DNA of 64,000 nucleotides from Ensifer aridi (lineage in GTDB: Bacteria; Pseudomonadota; Alphaproteobacteria; Rhizobiales; Rhizobiaceae), in assembly GCF_002078505.1 (NCBI RefSeq), contig NZ_LUAV01000004.1, positions 326,567 through 390,566 of the forward strand. Reading direction: 5' to 3'. The stretch's first letter is position 1. Each line of letters begins with the position of its first letter. Below, in pieces: positions 1 to 8,494 of this stretch. The notes beneath the pieces were generated by a model, which worked only from the letters and a program-made list of their open reading frames with translations, searched no databases and was not told the origin of the DNA. The position numbers were made by a program, and so were the translations under genes.

Positions 1-20
1 AAAAGACGCACGGCGCTGTA
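1..20 (+). repeat. 3' end of a RIME-like mosaic element
   Basis: The first 20 bases match the right-hand end (GACGCACGGCGCTGTA) of the roughly 100-bp element seen complete at 9853-9952 and 31869-31969. The rest lies outside the window. Confidence 0.6.
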
Positions 21-49
21 AAACGCGCTGCATTCAATCATATTCAAGC

Positions 50-124
50 AACGCGCTTTAGGCATTTGTTTTATGCATGTCGTGCCCCAAAACCGCTGCA
101 CACTTTTGGGCAACATGCATTAGA
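50..124 (+). repeat. Intergenic repeat, 'GCATGTCG/CCAAAA' family, copy 1
   Basis: A 75-bp element with a central inverted repeat: CCCCAAAA then CTGCACAC then TTTTGGG, bounded by ATGCATGTCG and ACATGCAT. A second copy lies in opposite orientation at 22803-22873 and shares the CTTTAG...TTTG left end and ATGCATTA right end. It lies 15 bp beyond the 3' end of the histidine kinase gene on the other strand. Its role is unknown; it could fold as RNA. Confidence 0.75.
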
Positions 125-138
125 ATTGCTGTGACCGT

Positions 139-2499
139 TCAGCCGCAATCGGGAATCCTGACCGAAATGATCGTCCCGACGTTTTCCGTCGAATGGATCT
201 TCATCGTCCCGCCGTGGAGGCGCGTGAGAGAGCGGGAGATTGCAAGCCCGAGCCCGGAGCCGCCTTTGCCTTTGGCATATTGACTCTGCACCTGCTCGAA
301 GGGCTGGCCGATCTTTTGCAGGGCATCCTTGGGGATACCGATGCCGGAATCGGCGATCGTCAGCGTCACCGCCCCCCGCACCTTGCGCGCCCTCAAGGAG
401 ATGCGCCCGCCCTCATTGGTGAACTTGACCGCGTTCGAAAGCAGGTTGAGCAGAACCTGCTTCATTGCCCGCCGGTCGGCGAACATCGTCAGACCGGAAG
501 ATATCTGCTGAACCACGCGGATATTCTTCTGCTCCGCCGGTATGGTGGTGAAACGAAGCGTCTCCTCGATGAGCGGCGCCAGATCGATCCTTTCGCGCGA
601 GAGGCGCATGTGGCCGGCCTCGATCTTCGACATGTCGAGAATGTCATTGATGACGTTGAGCAGATGCTTGCCGCTTTCGAAGATGTCGCGCGAATATTCG
701 TGATATTTCTCTGAGCCGAGCGGCCCGAACATCTGGTTCTGCAGGATCTCCGAGAAGCCGAGAATGGCGTTCAGCGGCGTGCGCAGTTCGTGCGACATGT
801 TGGCCAGGAATTCGGATTTGGCCCGGTTCGCCGCTTCTGCGCGCTCCTTTTCCGCCTGGTAATTGGCGTTGGCGGTAGAGAGCTCCGCCTTCTGCTGCTC
901 GAGCGTCAGACGGGAGGCCGAAAGATCGCCAATGGTCGCCATCAACCGCCGCTCGGATTCGCGCAACCGCACCTGATGGCGCTTGAGCAGCGTGATGTCC
1001 GTGCCGACGGAGACGAGGCCGCCGTCACGCGTACGGCGCTCGTTGATCTGCAGCCAGCGCTCGTCGGCAAGCTGCACCTCGCTTGTCTGGGAGTGGTTGC
1101 TTCGGTCCGGATCGGCAACGCGCCTTTCGATCACCGGCCTGGCCGCTGCCGCATGGACCACGGCACGCTCGGTACCGGGCACGAGGACGTGGTCCGGCAG
1201 TTGATAGGCCTGTTGGTAGTGGGTGTTGCACATCACCAGGCGGTCGTGCTTGTCCCAGAGCACGAAGGCCTCGGACGTGCATTCGATAGCATCGGCCAGA
1301 CGCTGATCCGCTTCGGCGTAGCGCTGAGCGAGCTTGTGCTGCTCGGTCACGTCCATTGCGATGCCGATCAGGTGCACCCGGCCCGATACGGTGCGGATGA
1401 CCTGGGCGCGCGCACGCAGCCATACATAATGACCGTCCGCATGGCGCATGCGGAACACCTGATCGATCTGGCGTTCGTTGCCCTTGGCGATCGCGCGCGC
1501 AACGCGGTAGATGCCACGGTCCTCCGGGTGCATCAGGCGGGCGGCATCGCCGAAGGACAACACGCTGCTGTCGCCTGGCATGCCGAGCATCTCGTACATC
1601 GAGCGGGACCAGAACAGCCGCCGATTGGCGAGATCGAAGTCCCAGAGGCCGCAGCGGCCGCGGGAAAGCGCCGTTTCGACTCGCAGGTTAGACTCGGCGA
1701 AGACGGAATCGGCATCGCGGGCGCGCTTCGCCTGGATATAGTAGGCGTATAGCACGACGAGCAGGATCGCCGATATCCCGGCGAACAGCGTGACGTTGAG
1801 CGAGACCTCGTCGCGCCAGGCGGCCTCGAAAGCCGCGACCGGCGTGGCCGCCAGAATGACGCCGGCCGAATCCGGCAACCGCAACAGAGCAACGAGATGC
1901 TCGACGCCATCGATCGGTGTTTTCGTGACGCTCGAACCTTCGCCGTAATATTGCAGCGTCGCCACGTCGGGAGCGACAGAGGCGAGGGTGCGCCCGATGA
2001 AATGAACGCCATCCTGGGTGCCGGCAAAGATGCGACCGTCCCTGCGGACCGTGAGCAGGAACATGCCGGCGTCGAGAATGTCGGCCGACAGATACTCCGC
2101 CAGCCGCTGCTCGACTTCCCACCGGCGGCCCTCGGCAAAGAGTGCCGATCCGTCGGCTTGGAAGGCGGCGGCAGCCGCTACGGCCGCGAGATTGACTGCG
2201 CGGCGCGAGCCGGCCTCCATACGAGCGTGCTCGTCGATGATCCCGGACATACGCGAGATCGCCACGATGAGAAGGAAAGCGATGATGAGTGCGGGAATGG
2301 AACGTTTGAGGATGGGCTCGACCCTGGCGAGGCTCCGCGATGCCGGCTTGGCAAAGAGCTTCGCCTGCTCGATGAGCTCCCGTTCCAGACCGGAAAGGCC
2401 CGGAAACTTGAGTCGCAACCGCCCGTCGGCTGCGCTTCCCCGTCGCGCGTCCGCCATCTTTTCCAATCTGTCATCCTCGAGAGCGTGCCTCGCATTCAT
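139..2499 (-). CDS. cbrA: PAS-domain sensor histidine kinase, CbrA-like
   Basis: A 786-aa membrane sensor kinase. A first transmembrane helix lies at about residues 67-84 and a second at about 236-255, flanking a periplasmic sensor region. Two PAS domains follow (about 270-390 and 400-505), then HisKA with the phospho-acceptor in NMSHELRTPLNAILGFSE (His570), then an HATPase domain with Asn689, DSGIGIP and GSGLGLA boxes. The H-box resembles the PleC/DivJ/PdhS group that acts on DivK. In S. meliloti CbrA is such a kinase controlling cell cycle and envelope, and pepN as next gene agrees with that locus as I recall it. The listed ATG has no clear ribosome site; the ATG at residue 15 (2457) has GGA five bases upstream and may be the true start. 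The cbrA name is inferred. Confidence 0.8.
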   Translation of the reverse strand: MNARHALEDDRLEKMADARRGSAADGRLRLKFPGLSGLERELIEQAKLFAKPASRSLARVEPILKRSIPALIIAFLLIVAISRMSGIIDEHARMEAGSRRAVNLAAVAAAAAFQADGSALFAEGRRWEVEQRLAEYLSADILDAGMFLLTVRRDGRIFAGTQDGVHFIGRTLASVAPDVATLQYYGEGSSVTKTPIDGVEHLVALLRLPDSAGVILAATPVAAFEAAWRDEVSLNVTLFAGISAILLVVLYAYYIQAKRARDADSVFAESNLRVETALSRGRCGLWDFDLANRRLFWSRSMYEMLGMPGDSSVLSFGDAARLMHPEDRGIYRVARAIAKGNERQIDQVFRMRHADGHYVWLRARAQVIRTVSGRVHLIGIAMDVTEQHKLAQRYAEADQRLADAIECTSEAFVLWDKHDRLVMCNTHYQQAYQLPDHVLVPGTERAVVHAAAARPVIERRVADPDRSNHSQTSEVQLADERWLQINERRTRDGGLVSVGTDITLLKRHQVRLRESERRLMATIGDLSASRLTLEQQKAELSTANANYQAEKERAEAANRAKSEFLANMSHELRTPLNAILGFSEILQNQMFGPLGSEKYHEYSRDIFESGKHLLNVINDILDMSKIEAGHMRLSRERIDLAPLIEETLRFTTIPAEQKNIRVVQQISSGLTMFADRRAMKQVLLNLLSNAVKFTNEGGRISLRARKVRGAVTLTIADSGIGIPKDALQKIGQPFEQVQSQYAKGKGGSGLGLAISRSLTRLHGGTMKIHSTENVGTIISVRIPDCG

Positions 2500-2650
2500 G
2501 AATGCGCAGGGGACGCTTTGATCCTGTCAATCTGAGCAGCAGCCTCTTCAGCGGTTCCCCGCAAGCTGGGCGTCTCAGCGATTCGGCGCGCCGCCCGCCC
2601 GAATCTGACTCAATGAATCACACCGCGATTCGCCTTGTCCAGAGGCAATC

Positions 2651-2669
2651 GTAAAGATTTATTAACCAA
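2651..2669. promoter_or_regulatory. Possible CtrA-type site upstream of the CbrA-like gene
   Basis: GTAA-N7-TTAACCAA at 2651-2669 matches the CtrA consensus TTAA-N7-TTAACC with one mismatch in the first half. It lies about 150 bp upstream of the kinase start in an AT-rich patch. This is a single short motif, so support is weak. Confidence 0.3.
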
Positions 2670-2770
2670 TTCTCATCGTTGGAAAATCATAGCGAATAAT
2701 TCCGCATGCCGATCGCACGATATGCTGCCCGCCACGCGGCGCGAGGACGGCTCACGCGCGCCTACCGCAA

Positions 2771-2868
2771 CCATTTCCTGAATCGGAGTCGAATCAAGGG
2801 GAAAGCATGCAGCAATTCAACATGCTACCGCGACTTCCTCGTGCATCCGATCGGGCACGGCGTCGTAG
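2771..2868 (+). repeat. Divergent RIME-like mosaic element
   Basis: It follows the family order: CCTGAATCGGAGTCGAATCA palindrome, GCATGCAGCAATTCAA linker, GTGCATCCGATCGGGCAC palindrome, then a GGCGTCGTAG end. It has more mismatches than the other copies. It stops two bases before the stop codon of pepN, so it forms the 3' flank of that mRNA. Confidence 0.65.
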
Positions 2869-2870
2869 AC

Positions 2871-5525
2871 TTATCCCTCGTCCTTCAACATGCGGTCGAC
2901 GATATCGCTGACATCTGCGGAGAGGTTGGAGGCGCGCGCGATCTCCTCGAGGGCGCCTCGGGCATGATCGGCCCGCACCTTTTCGAGCGATCGCCAGGAC
3001 CGCATCGATGTCAGAATACGCGCTGCAAGTTGCGGGTTACGCGCGTCGATGTCGAGAATCTGATGGGCGAGAAAGCGGTAGCCTTCGCCATCGGCCCGGT
3101 TAAAGCCCGTCGCATTGGCGAAGGCGAAGGTGCCGACCAGCGCGCGGACGCGGTTCGGGTTGCTCGCGTTGAACAGCGGATCCGACATCAGTGTCCTGAT
3201 GCGGTCGAGAGTGGCGGCGCCGGGGATCGTCGCCTGGATCGCGAACCATTTGTCGATGACGAGCGCATTGTCCGCGAAGCGCTTCTTGAATACGGCGAGC
3301 GCTTCCACGGTCTCGTCGGTATCTGGAAAGCGATGGGCGAGCAACGTCAGCGCGTGGCTGAGGTCGGTCATGTTATTGGCGGCGCGGAAGGCATTCGCTG
3401 CCTTCTCCGGCCGGTCGTCGGCATAGACGAGATAGGAAAGCGCCGCATTGCGGAGCGCCCGCCGTCCCGCACTCTCCGCGTCCGGTCGGAAGGGGCCGGA
3501 TAGCGACATCTTGTCGACGAGCAGCGCGAACGTATCTCTACCGGCGGCGGCAATGGCCGCCAGCATCGCTTGGCGACCGGCGTGGATCGCGTCCGGATCG
3601 TTGTCGGAACCAATTTCGCGGGCTATGTCGGCTTCGCTCGGCAGAGACAGAACCTGCGACCGGAAAGCCGGCTCCAGCTCCTCCTCGGCAGCCGCGGCAA
3701 GGAGGCCGTCGACGAGCGCGCCGTCGCAGGTGACTGGCTGTGCGCTGCGCGCTTCCGCTGCCGCTTTGACGAGATTGTCGAGCGCCATCGTATTCAGCGC
3801 CTGCCAGCGCGCGAAAAGGTCGACCTCGTGGCGGGCAATCAGAGCCCGGTCCTCTGCACTTTGTTCGACATGCAGGTTGATCGGAGCGGAAAAGTCGCGG
3901 TTGAACGATGGAACCGGTCGCGCTGGAATGCCGGAGAAGGTGACCGTCTGCTTGCGCTCGGTTAAGTGCACCACGTCCGCGGTGACATCGGCGCCGGAAA
4001 TCGCCGTCGGTATGGCCTCGCTTCCGTCCTGGAGAAGCAGCCCCAGACGCAGCGGTATGTGCATCGGCTTCTTGGCGCTCTGTCCGGGCGTCGGCGGTAT
4101 CGTCTGCTCCAGCGACAGAGTGTAAGTCTGCTTGTCGGCGTCATAGGAGCCGGAAGCGGTGACGAGCGGTGTTCCCGCCTGGTGATACCAGAGCGAGAAT
4201 TGCGTCAGATCGCGGCCGCTTGCCGCTTCGAAGCAGGCGACGAAATCCTCGATCGTAACCGCCTGGCCGTCGTGGCGCTCGAAATAGAGATCCATTCCCT
4301 TCTTGAAGAGGTCGCGTCCGAGAATGGTCGCGATCATCCGCGTGACCTCGGATCCCTTCTCGTAGACTGTCGTTGTGTAGAAGTTGTTGATCTCACGGTA
4401 TTTGGTCGGGCGCACCGGATGGGCAAGCGGCCCGGCATCCTCGGGGAATTGCTCGGATTTCAGATGCCGCACCTCGGCGATCCGCTTAACGGTGCGCGAG
4501 CGCATATCCGCCGAAAATTCATGGTCGCGGTAGACGGTCAGGCCTTCCTTCAGGCAGAGCTGGAACCAGTCGCGGCAGGTGATGCGGTTGCCTGTCCAGT
4601 TGTGGAAATATTCGTGCGCGATGATCGCTTCGATGTTGGCGTAGTCCGCATCGGTCGCCGTCTCCGGATCGGCGAGCACGTATTTGTCGTTGAAGATATT
4701 GAGCCCCTTGTTCTCCATGGCGCCCATGTTGAAATCGGAAACGGCGACGATCATGAAGATGTCGAGGTCGTACTCTCGGCCGAAGGCCTCCTCGTCCCAC
4801 TTCATCGAGCGTTTAAGCGCGTCCATGGCATAGGCCGCGCGCGGCTCCTTGCCGTGTTCCACATAGATCCTGAGTGCGACCTCGCGACCGGAAACGGTGG
4901 TGAACGTGTCCTCGACAACGCCGAGATCGCCGGCAACCAGCGCGAAGAGATAGCTCGGCTTCGGATGCGGATCGAACCAGGAAGCGAAGTGGCGGCCATC
5001 GCCCATGTCGGCGCCGCCGAGATAATTGCCGTTCGAAAGCAGAAGCGGCGCTGTTGCCTTGTCGGCGATGATATTGACCGTATAGACGGCCAGCACGTCC
5101 GGCCGATCCGGGAAATAGGTGATGCGGCGGAAGCCTTCCGCCTCGCACTGGGTGCAATAGACGTCGCTGGTGCGGTAGAGCCCCATCAGCTTGGTGTTCG
5201 TCTCGGGAGACAATACCGTCGTCACGGTAATCTCGAAAGGGGCAGTCTCCGGCAGGCCGCGGATGGTCAGGGTGTCGTCCGTTGCTTCGTAAAGTGCGGC
5301 CGGTAGTTCTTCCTGGTCCAGCAGCAGTCCGGTCATTTTCAGTTCGTCGCCGTCGAGGACCAGCGGCGCCGAGGGACTGACGCCTTCGCGCCGATGGAAG
5401 ATCATGCGCGCCTCGACCTTCGTTTCCGTCGGGTCGAGTTCGAAGGTCAGGTCCACCCTCTCAAGAACGAAATCGGTCGGCCGGTAGTCTTCCAGATGAA
5501 CGATCTGGCCAGTATTTGTCCGCAT
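2871..5525 (-). CDS. pepN: Aminopeptidase N (M1 zinc metallopeptidase)
   Basis: An 884-aa cytosolic M1 peptidase that removes N-terminal residues from peptides. It shows the exopeptidase motif GAMENKG and the zinc site HEYFHNWTGNR followed 18 residues later by the glutamate in KEGLTVYRD, the HEXXH-X18-E arrangement. Its length matches the bacterial PepN type of about 880 residues. The ATG at 5525 (MRTNTGQIVHLEDYRP) was chosen because it begins the conserved sequence; the open frame extends 28 codons further upstream without conserved features. A divergent RIME-like repeat ends two bases past the stop codon. Confidence 0.95.
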   Translation of the reverse strand: MRTNTGQIVHLEDYRPTDFVLERVDLTFELDPTETKVEARMIFHRREGVSPSAPLVLDGDELKMTGLLLDQEELPAALYEATDDTLTIRGLPETAPFEITVTTVLSPETNTKLMGLYRTSDVYCTQCEAEGFRRITYFPDRPDVLAVYTVNIIADKATAPLLLSNGNYLGGADMGDGRHFASWFDPHPKPSYLFALVAGDLGVVEDTFTTVSGREVALRIYVEHGKEPRAAYAMDALKRSMKWDEEAFGREYDLDIFMIVAVSDFNMGAMENKGLNIFNDKYVLADPETATDADYANIEAIIAHEYFHNWTGNRITCRDWFQLCLKEGLTVYRDHEFSADMRSRTVKRIAEVRHLKSEQFPEDAGPLAHPVRPTKYREINNFYTTTVYEKGSEVTRMIATILGRDLFKKGMDLYFERHDGQAVTIEDFVACFEAASGRDLTQFSLWYHQAGTPLVTASGSYDADKQTYTLSLEQTIPPTPGQSAKKPMHIPLRLGLLLQDGSEAIPTAISGADVTADVVHLTERKQTVTFSGIPARPVPSFNRDFSAPINLHVEQSAEDRALIARHEVDLFARWQALNTMALDNLVKAAAEARSAQPVTCDGALVDGLLAAAAEEELEPAFRSQVLSLPSEADIAREIGSDNDPDAIHAGRQAMLAAIAAAGRDTFALLVDKMSLSGPFRPDAESAGRRALRNAALSYLVYADDRPEKAANAFRAANNMTDLSHALTLLAHRFPDTDETVEALAVFKKRFADNALVIDKWFAIQATIPGAATLDRIRTLMSDPLFNASNPNRVRALVGTFAFANATGFNRADGEGYRFLAHQILDIDARNPQLAARILTSMRSWRSLEKVRADHARGALEEIARASNLSADVSDIVDRMLKDEG

Positions 5526-5924
5526 GGTCAGTCCTGTTTGCGCCTTATGCCCTTCGATTTGTAGAGGGCGCTGGTGACGGTGAAAACCCAAGAACCGAGA
5601 TTTTTGCACGATTGTGATACCGGCGACCGCACCCCGGCAGCAAAAAACGTAGAACCTCCCGCGCCCTTAATCCACCGGAGGTTTATCGGAGCGGCACTAA
5701 CAAGAGCTAAATCGGCAGTGATTTTTTCGTGCTTGCTAAAAAATCCGGGCGCCGCCGCACGGCAGCAATGATCACGAAAAAACCGCGCCCATCAACAAAT
5801 TTGATCCAACATCCGGCGCAGCACGGCTAAGGTAACGCCGTCTTTAGCGGCGTTGCGGCCGCGGCCTTCCCGACCTATCCCTCCTCCAATCGGCGCGCCG
5901 ATGGCAATTTGAAAAGTGCATGTC
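5526..5924. other. Divergent intergenic region, pepN / DMT exporter
   Basis: About 400 bp without a supported gene. It must hold both divergent promoters. A 7-bp stem AACGCCG...CGGCGTT lies at 5834-5854, without a T-run. No convincing operator was found. Confidence 0.5.
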
Positions 5925-6863
5925 ATGAATGCGGACGTTCAGAGCCCGATGAAGGGGATTGTGCTCAAGATTCTCTCTGTCGTCGTTTTCGTGTGCATGT
6001 CGACCTGCATCAAGGCGGCCGGCAACGATATCGCCACGGGCCAGATCACCTTCTATCGCTCCGCCTTCGCCATGGTGCCGATCCTCTTGTTCCTGGCCTG
6101 CCGCGGGGAGTTGCGCGACGCTTTCAGAACCAGCAACGTCAGCGGTCATCTTGCCCGCGGCTTCGTCGGCATCCTCTCGATGAGCTGCGGCTTTTATGGT
6201 CTCGTCCATCTGCCCTTGCCGGAGGCGATTGCGATCGGTTACGCCATGCCGCTGCTTGCAGTCGCCTTTGCGGCGATTTTCCTGGGCGAGATCGTGCGGC
6301 TTTACCGCTGGTCCGCAGTCGTCATCGGAATGGTCGGCGTGCTCATCATCACTTGGCCGCGGCTGACCTTGTTCGACGAGGGTGGGCTCGGTTCGAGTGA
6401 GGCGCTCGGCGCCATCGCGGTGCTGCTTTCGGCGACCCTCGGAGCGATGGCGATGGTTCTCGTGCGCAAGCTCGTGCAGAAGGAGCGGACGCACACGATC
6501 GTCCTTTATTTCTCGCTTTCCGCCTCGGTGTTTTCTCTCGCGACGCTGCCGTTCGGCTGGACTTCGATGTCCTGGCAGGCCTTCTTTCTCCTGATGATTG
6601 CAGGCTTTTGCGGCGGGGTCGCGCAGATCCTGCTGACGGAGAGCTATCGGCATGCGGACATGTCGACGATCGCCCCTTTCGAGTACACCTCGATCGTCCT
6701 CGGCATGGCCATCGGCTACGTCCTGTTCGGCGACATTCCGACCGGGACGATGCTCGCCGGCACCGTGATCGTCGTCGGTGCGGGCATCTTCATCATCTAC
6801 CGCGAGCACCAGTTGGGGTTGGAGCGAAAGGGCGCCCGCAAGCACGTAACACCGCAGGGCTGA
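5925..6863 (+). CDS. EamA/DMT-family inner-membrane transporter
   Basis: A 312-aa protein with about ten hydrophobic helices in two repeated halves (EamA domains at roughly residues 15-145 and 160-290), the drug/metabolite exporter fold related to RhaT and YdcZ-type proteins. Short segments such as AIAIGYAMPLLAVAFAAIFLGE are typical of the family. The substrate cannot be told from sequence. The ATG at 5925 was chosen because GAAAAG lies eight bases upstream; an in-frame GTG at 5916 is the alternative. The gene is single and diverges from pepN. Confidence 0.85.
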   Translation: MNADVQSPMKGIVLKILSVVVFVCMSTCIKAAGNDIATGQITFYRSAFAMVPILLFLACRGELRDAFRTSNVSGHLARGFVGILSMSCGFYGLVHLPLPEAIAIGYAMPLLAVAFAAIFLGEIVRLYRWSAVVIGMVGVLIITWPRLTLFDEGGLGSSEALGAIAVLLSATLGAMAMVLVRKLVQKERTHTIVLYFSLSASVFSLATLPFGWTSMSWQAFFLLMIAGFCGGVAQILLTESYRHADMSTIAPFEYTSIVLGMAIGYVLFGDIPTGTMLAGTVIVVGAGIFIIYREHQLGLERKGARKHVTPQG

Positions 6864-6960
6864 TAGCCCAAGGCTGTGCAGCGATTGTGGTGTTATTCCG
6901 CGGACGCTGTCGATTGCGACAGTGAATGTCTAAACGGAGAGTCGGAATAGAAGGGCCGGG

Positions 6961-7116
6961 TCAGTTCGGCAGCAACGGGCTCACCGCACGGCGGTGGGCG
7001 CGCCGGGCGTCGTCGGTCGTGCTCAGTCGGCTATATTCTCGCGAAGCGCGGACGGCCGTTCCGATGTCGGAGATCGTGTCGAGCAGGCTGCGAATGCTGT
7101 CGAGCGGCTTGGACAT
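6961..7116 (-). CDS. Small conserved-looking protein, 51 aa
   Basis: Starts at ATG 7116 with a strong ribosome site (AGGAG nine bases upstream) and reads MSKPLDSIRSLLDTISDIGT..., ending VSPLLPN. It is basic, without a signal peptide, and the N-terminal third is probably an amphipathic helix. It resembles the very short helical proteins that rhizobia encode in pairs. It sits 58 bp downstream of a second small gene on the same strand, and both have good ribosome sites, suggesting a two-gene transcript. Function unknown. Confidence 0.6.
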   Translation of the reverse strand: MSKPLDSIRSLLDTISDIGTAVRASREYSRLSTTDDARRAHRRAVSPLLPN

Positions 7117-7146
7117 GATCCTGTTCTCCTGCAGTCATCTCGTGAC

Positions 7147-7165
7147 GGGGCCGGCATGCGGCCCC
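7147..7165. other. Intercistronic hairpin between two small genes
   Basis: A perfect 7-bp GC stem GGGGCCG / CGGCCCC with loop GCATG lies between the small genes. There is no T-run on either strand, so it looks more like an mRNA processing or stability element than a rho-independent terminator. Confidence 0.45.
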
Positions 7166-7174
7166 GCGCGATGA

Positions 7175-7351
7175 TCAGCGCTGAATGAATTCGGCGTAGA
7201 TCTGCGCCGGACGCGTGGTCCGCGCGAGGCCGATCGCGGTCATCTGCTCGTTGGCTGCCGTGCCGAAATTGTTGAACGGCGTCCGCAGCGCCGCACCGGC
7301 ATGACGGAGCGTTTCGAAGCTGCTGTGAATCGGACGATAGCGGGCAGTCAT
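7175..7351 (-). CDS. Small protein, 58 aa, first of a pair
   Basis: Starts at ATG 7351 (MTARYRPIHSSFETLRHAG), with AAGGA upstream as ribosome site, and ends IYAEFIQR. It is basic and partly amphipathic. It is the upstream partner of the 51-aa gene at 6961-7116, separated by a GC hairpin. The two proteins share style (R/A-rich, short helices, RTTRPAQ vs RLSTTDDARRAHR) but not clear homology. Function unknown. Confidence 0.6.
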   Translation of the reverse strand: MTARYRPIHSSFETLRHAGAALRTPFNNFGTAANEQMTAIGLARTTRPAQIYAEFIQR

Positions 7352-7490
7352 GGTTCAATTCCTTATCCATTCCTCCCGTTGCTCCATATTGCGATGCAAC
7401 ATCAATTTTGCAATGCATTAAAACGCTGCGCAGACATGCGCAAATCGCATGGCTTTCTTCATTGTTTGTTCATGAATCGGCTGTGCCGTT

Positions 7491-8378
7491 TCAGGCTAGT
7501 GTGCGGGCCTTGAAGGTCAACAGGTCCGCCCAGGCGAAGCGCTTGTTGACGGGGGCTGCAACGAGGTCCTGCGGGTGCAACGTGGCGAGCGCGGCGACGC
7601 GGTGGCCGCCGGCGGAAAGCTCGCGCCACTCGCCGCGCAACTGGTGGATCGTCTCGCCCGCGCCGAAGAAAAAGCGAGCGGCGAAGTTGCCGAGGAGCAG
7701 CACCTGTTTCGGCTCTGCCAGCGCGATCTGCCGTTCGATGAACGGGCGGCATATATCAGCCTCCCGGGCGCTTGGAACGCGGTTTCCCGGCGGCCGCCAG
7801 GGCACGACGTTCGAGAGCAGCACGTCCGCCCTCGATAGCCCGATGCCCGCCAGCATGCGTTCGAGCATCTCGCCGTGCTTGCCGGCAAAGGGGCGGCCAT
7901 CGCGGTCATCATCCGCGTAAGGCATGGGGCCGATGATCATGATTCCGGAGGCGGCATTGCCTTCGGCGAAGACGAGGTTGCGGGCGCTGTTCTTGAGGTT
8001 GCAGCCGGCGAAGGCCTCCATCGCGGTACGCAGTTCCCCGAGCGATCGGGCTGCCTCCGCAGCAAATTGTGCCTCCTTCACCGCCTGCTCGTCGGGAATC
8101 GCGACGGTCGCCGCAACCGGTGGTGGCGGCGGCGAGGCAACACGGGACCGGACGGAAGGCGCCGCCGGTTGCCGTGGTCCGCCGCCTGAGGTCTCCGAAG
8201 AAACCGGCTCCCTGTCGGATTGCGCAGCTCGGCTTTCGCCGCGCCTGGTCTTCATCGCTTCGAATTCGGCGAACCGGTCGATGGGTTCATCCTCAAGCAG
8301 CCACTCGACGCCGGCCTCCGCATGGAAGGCGAGCAGCGCGGCGAGTTCCTGGGGGGAGAGGTCGTTGGCCGAGATCAT
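7491..8378 (-). CDS. Uracil-DNA-glycosylase superfamily protein with altered active site
   Basis: A 295-aa protein: a low-complexity N-terminal part (about 1-120, Pro/Ala/Val rich) then a family-4-type UDG domain (about 125-290). The family frame is clear: GIMIIGPMPYADDDRDGRPFAGKHGEML, NVVPWRPPGNRVPS, ADICRPF, VLLLGNFAARFFFG and LHPQDLV. Family 4 enzymes hold an iron-sulfur cluster with four cysteines. Here only two of the four positions are Cys (GCNLKN and DICRPF); the CxxC partner and the cysteine in the KCRPP motif are replaced (the latter by Trp). Motif 1, normally GE(A/G)PG, is GPMPY. Uracil excision is therefore uncertain. No good ribosome site precedes the ATG. Confidence 0.75.
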   Translation of the reverse strand: MISANDLSPQELAALLAFHAEAGVEWLLEDEPIDRFAEFEAMKTRRGESRAAQSDREPVSSETSGGGPRQPAAPSVRSRVASPPPPPVAATVAIPDEQAVKEAQFAAEAARSLGELRTAMEAFAGCNLKNSARNLVFAEGNAASGIMIIGPMPYADDDRDGRPFAGKHGEMLERMLAGIGLSRADVLLSNVVPWRPPGNRVPSAREADICRPFIERQIALAEPKQVLLLGNFAARFFFGAGETIHQLRGEWRELSAGGHRVAALATLHPQDLVAAPVNKRFAWADLLTFKARTLA

Positions 8379-8422
8379 GGGGCGAATTTAACAGATCGGC
8401 GGGGGCGGTCCAGCCGCAGCCG

Positions 8423-8490
8423 GAGCGGGATGAGGAAAAACTGTCCGGTTGTCCGTCCGCGGCCCGCGCCAGTTTGATCGCAATGCCGGG
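8423..8490 (+). repeat. Degenerate copy of the 'GCGGGATGAGGAAAA' repeat
   Basis: GAGCGGGATGAGGAAAAACTG followed by a GTCCGCGGCCCGCGCC-type end resembles the left half of the element complete at 33613-33727. The GATTTTAGGTCG palindrome half is missing. It lies between the UDG-like and Hsp70-like genes and runs to within a few bases of the latter's stop codon. Confidence 0.45.
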
Positions 8491-8494
8491 CCGA

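Noticed and set aside
3966..5306. A 446-codon plus-strand frame opposite pepN
   Set aside because: Antisense shadow of a confirmed M1 peptidase.
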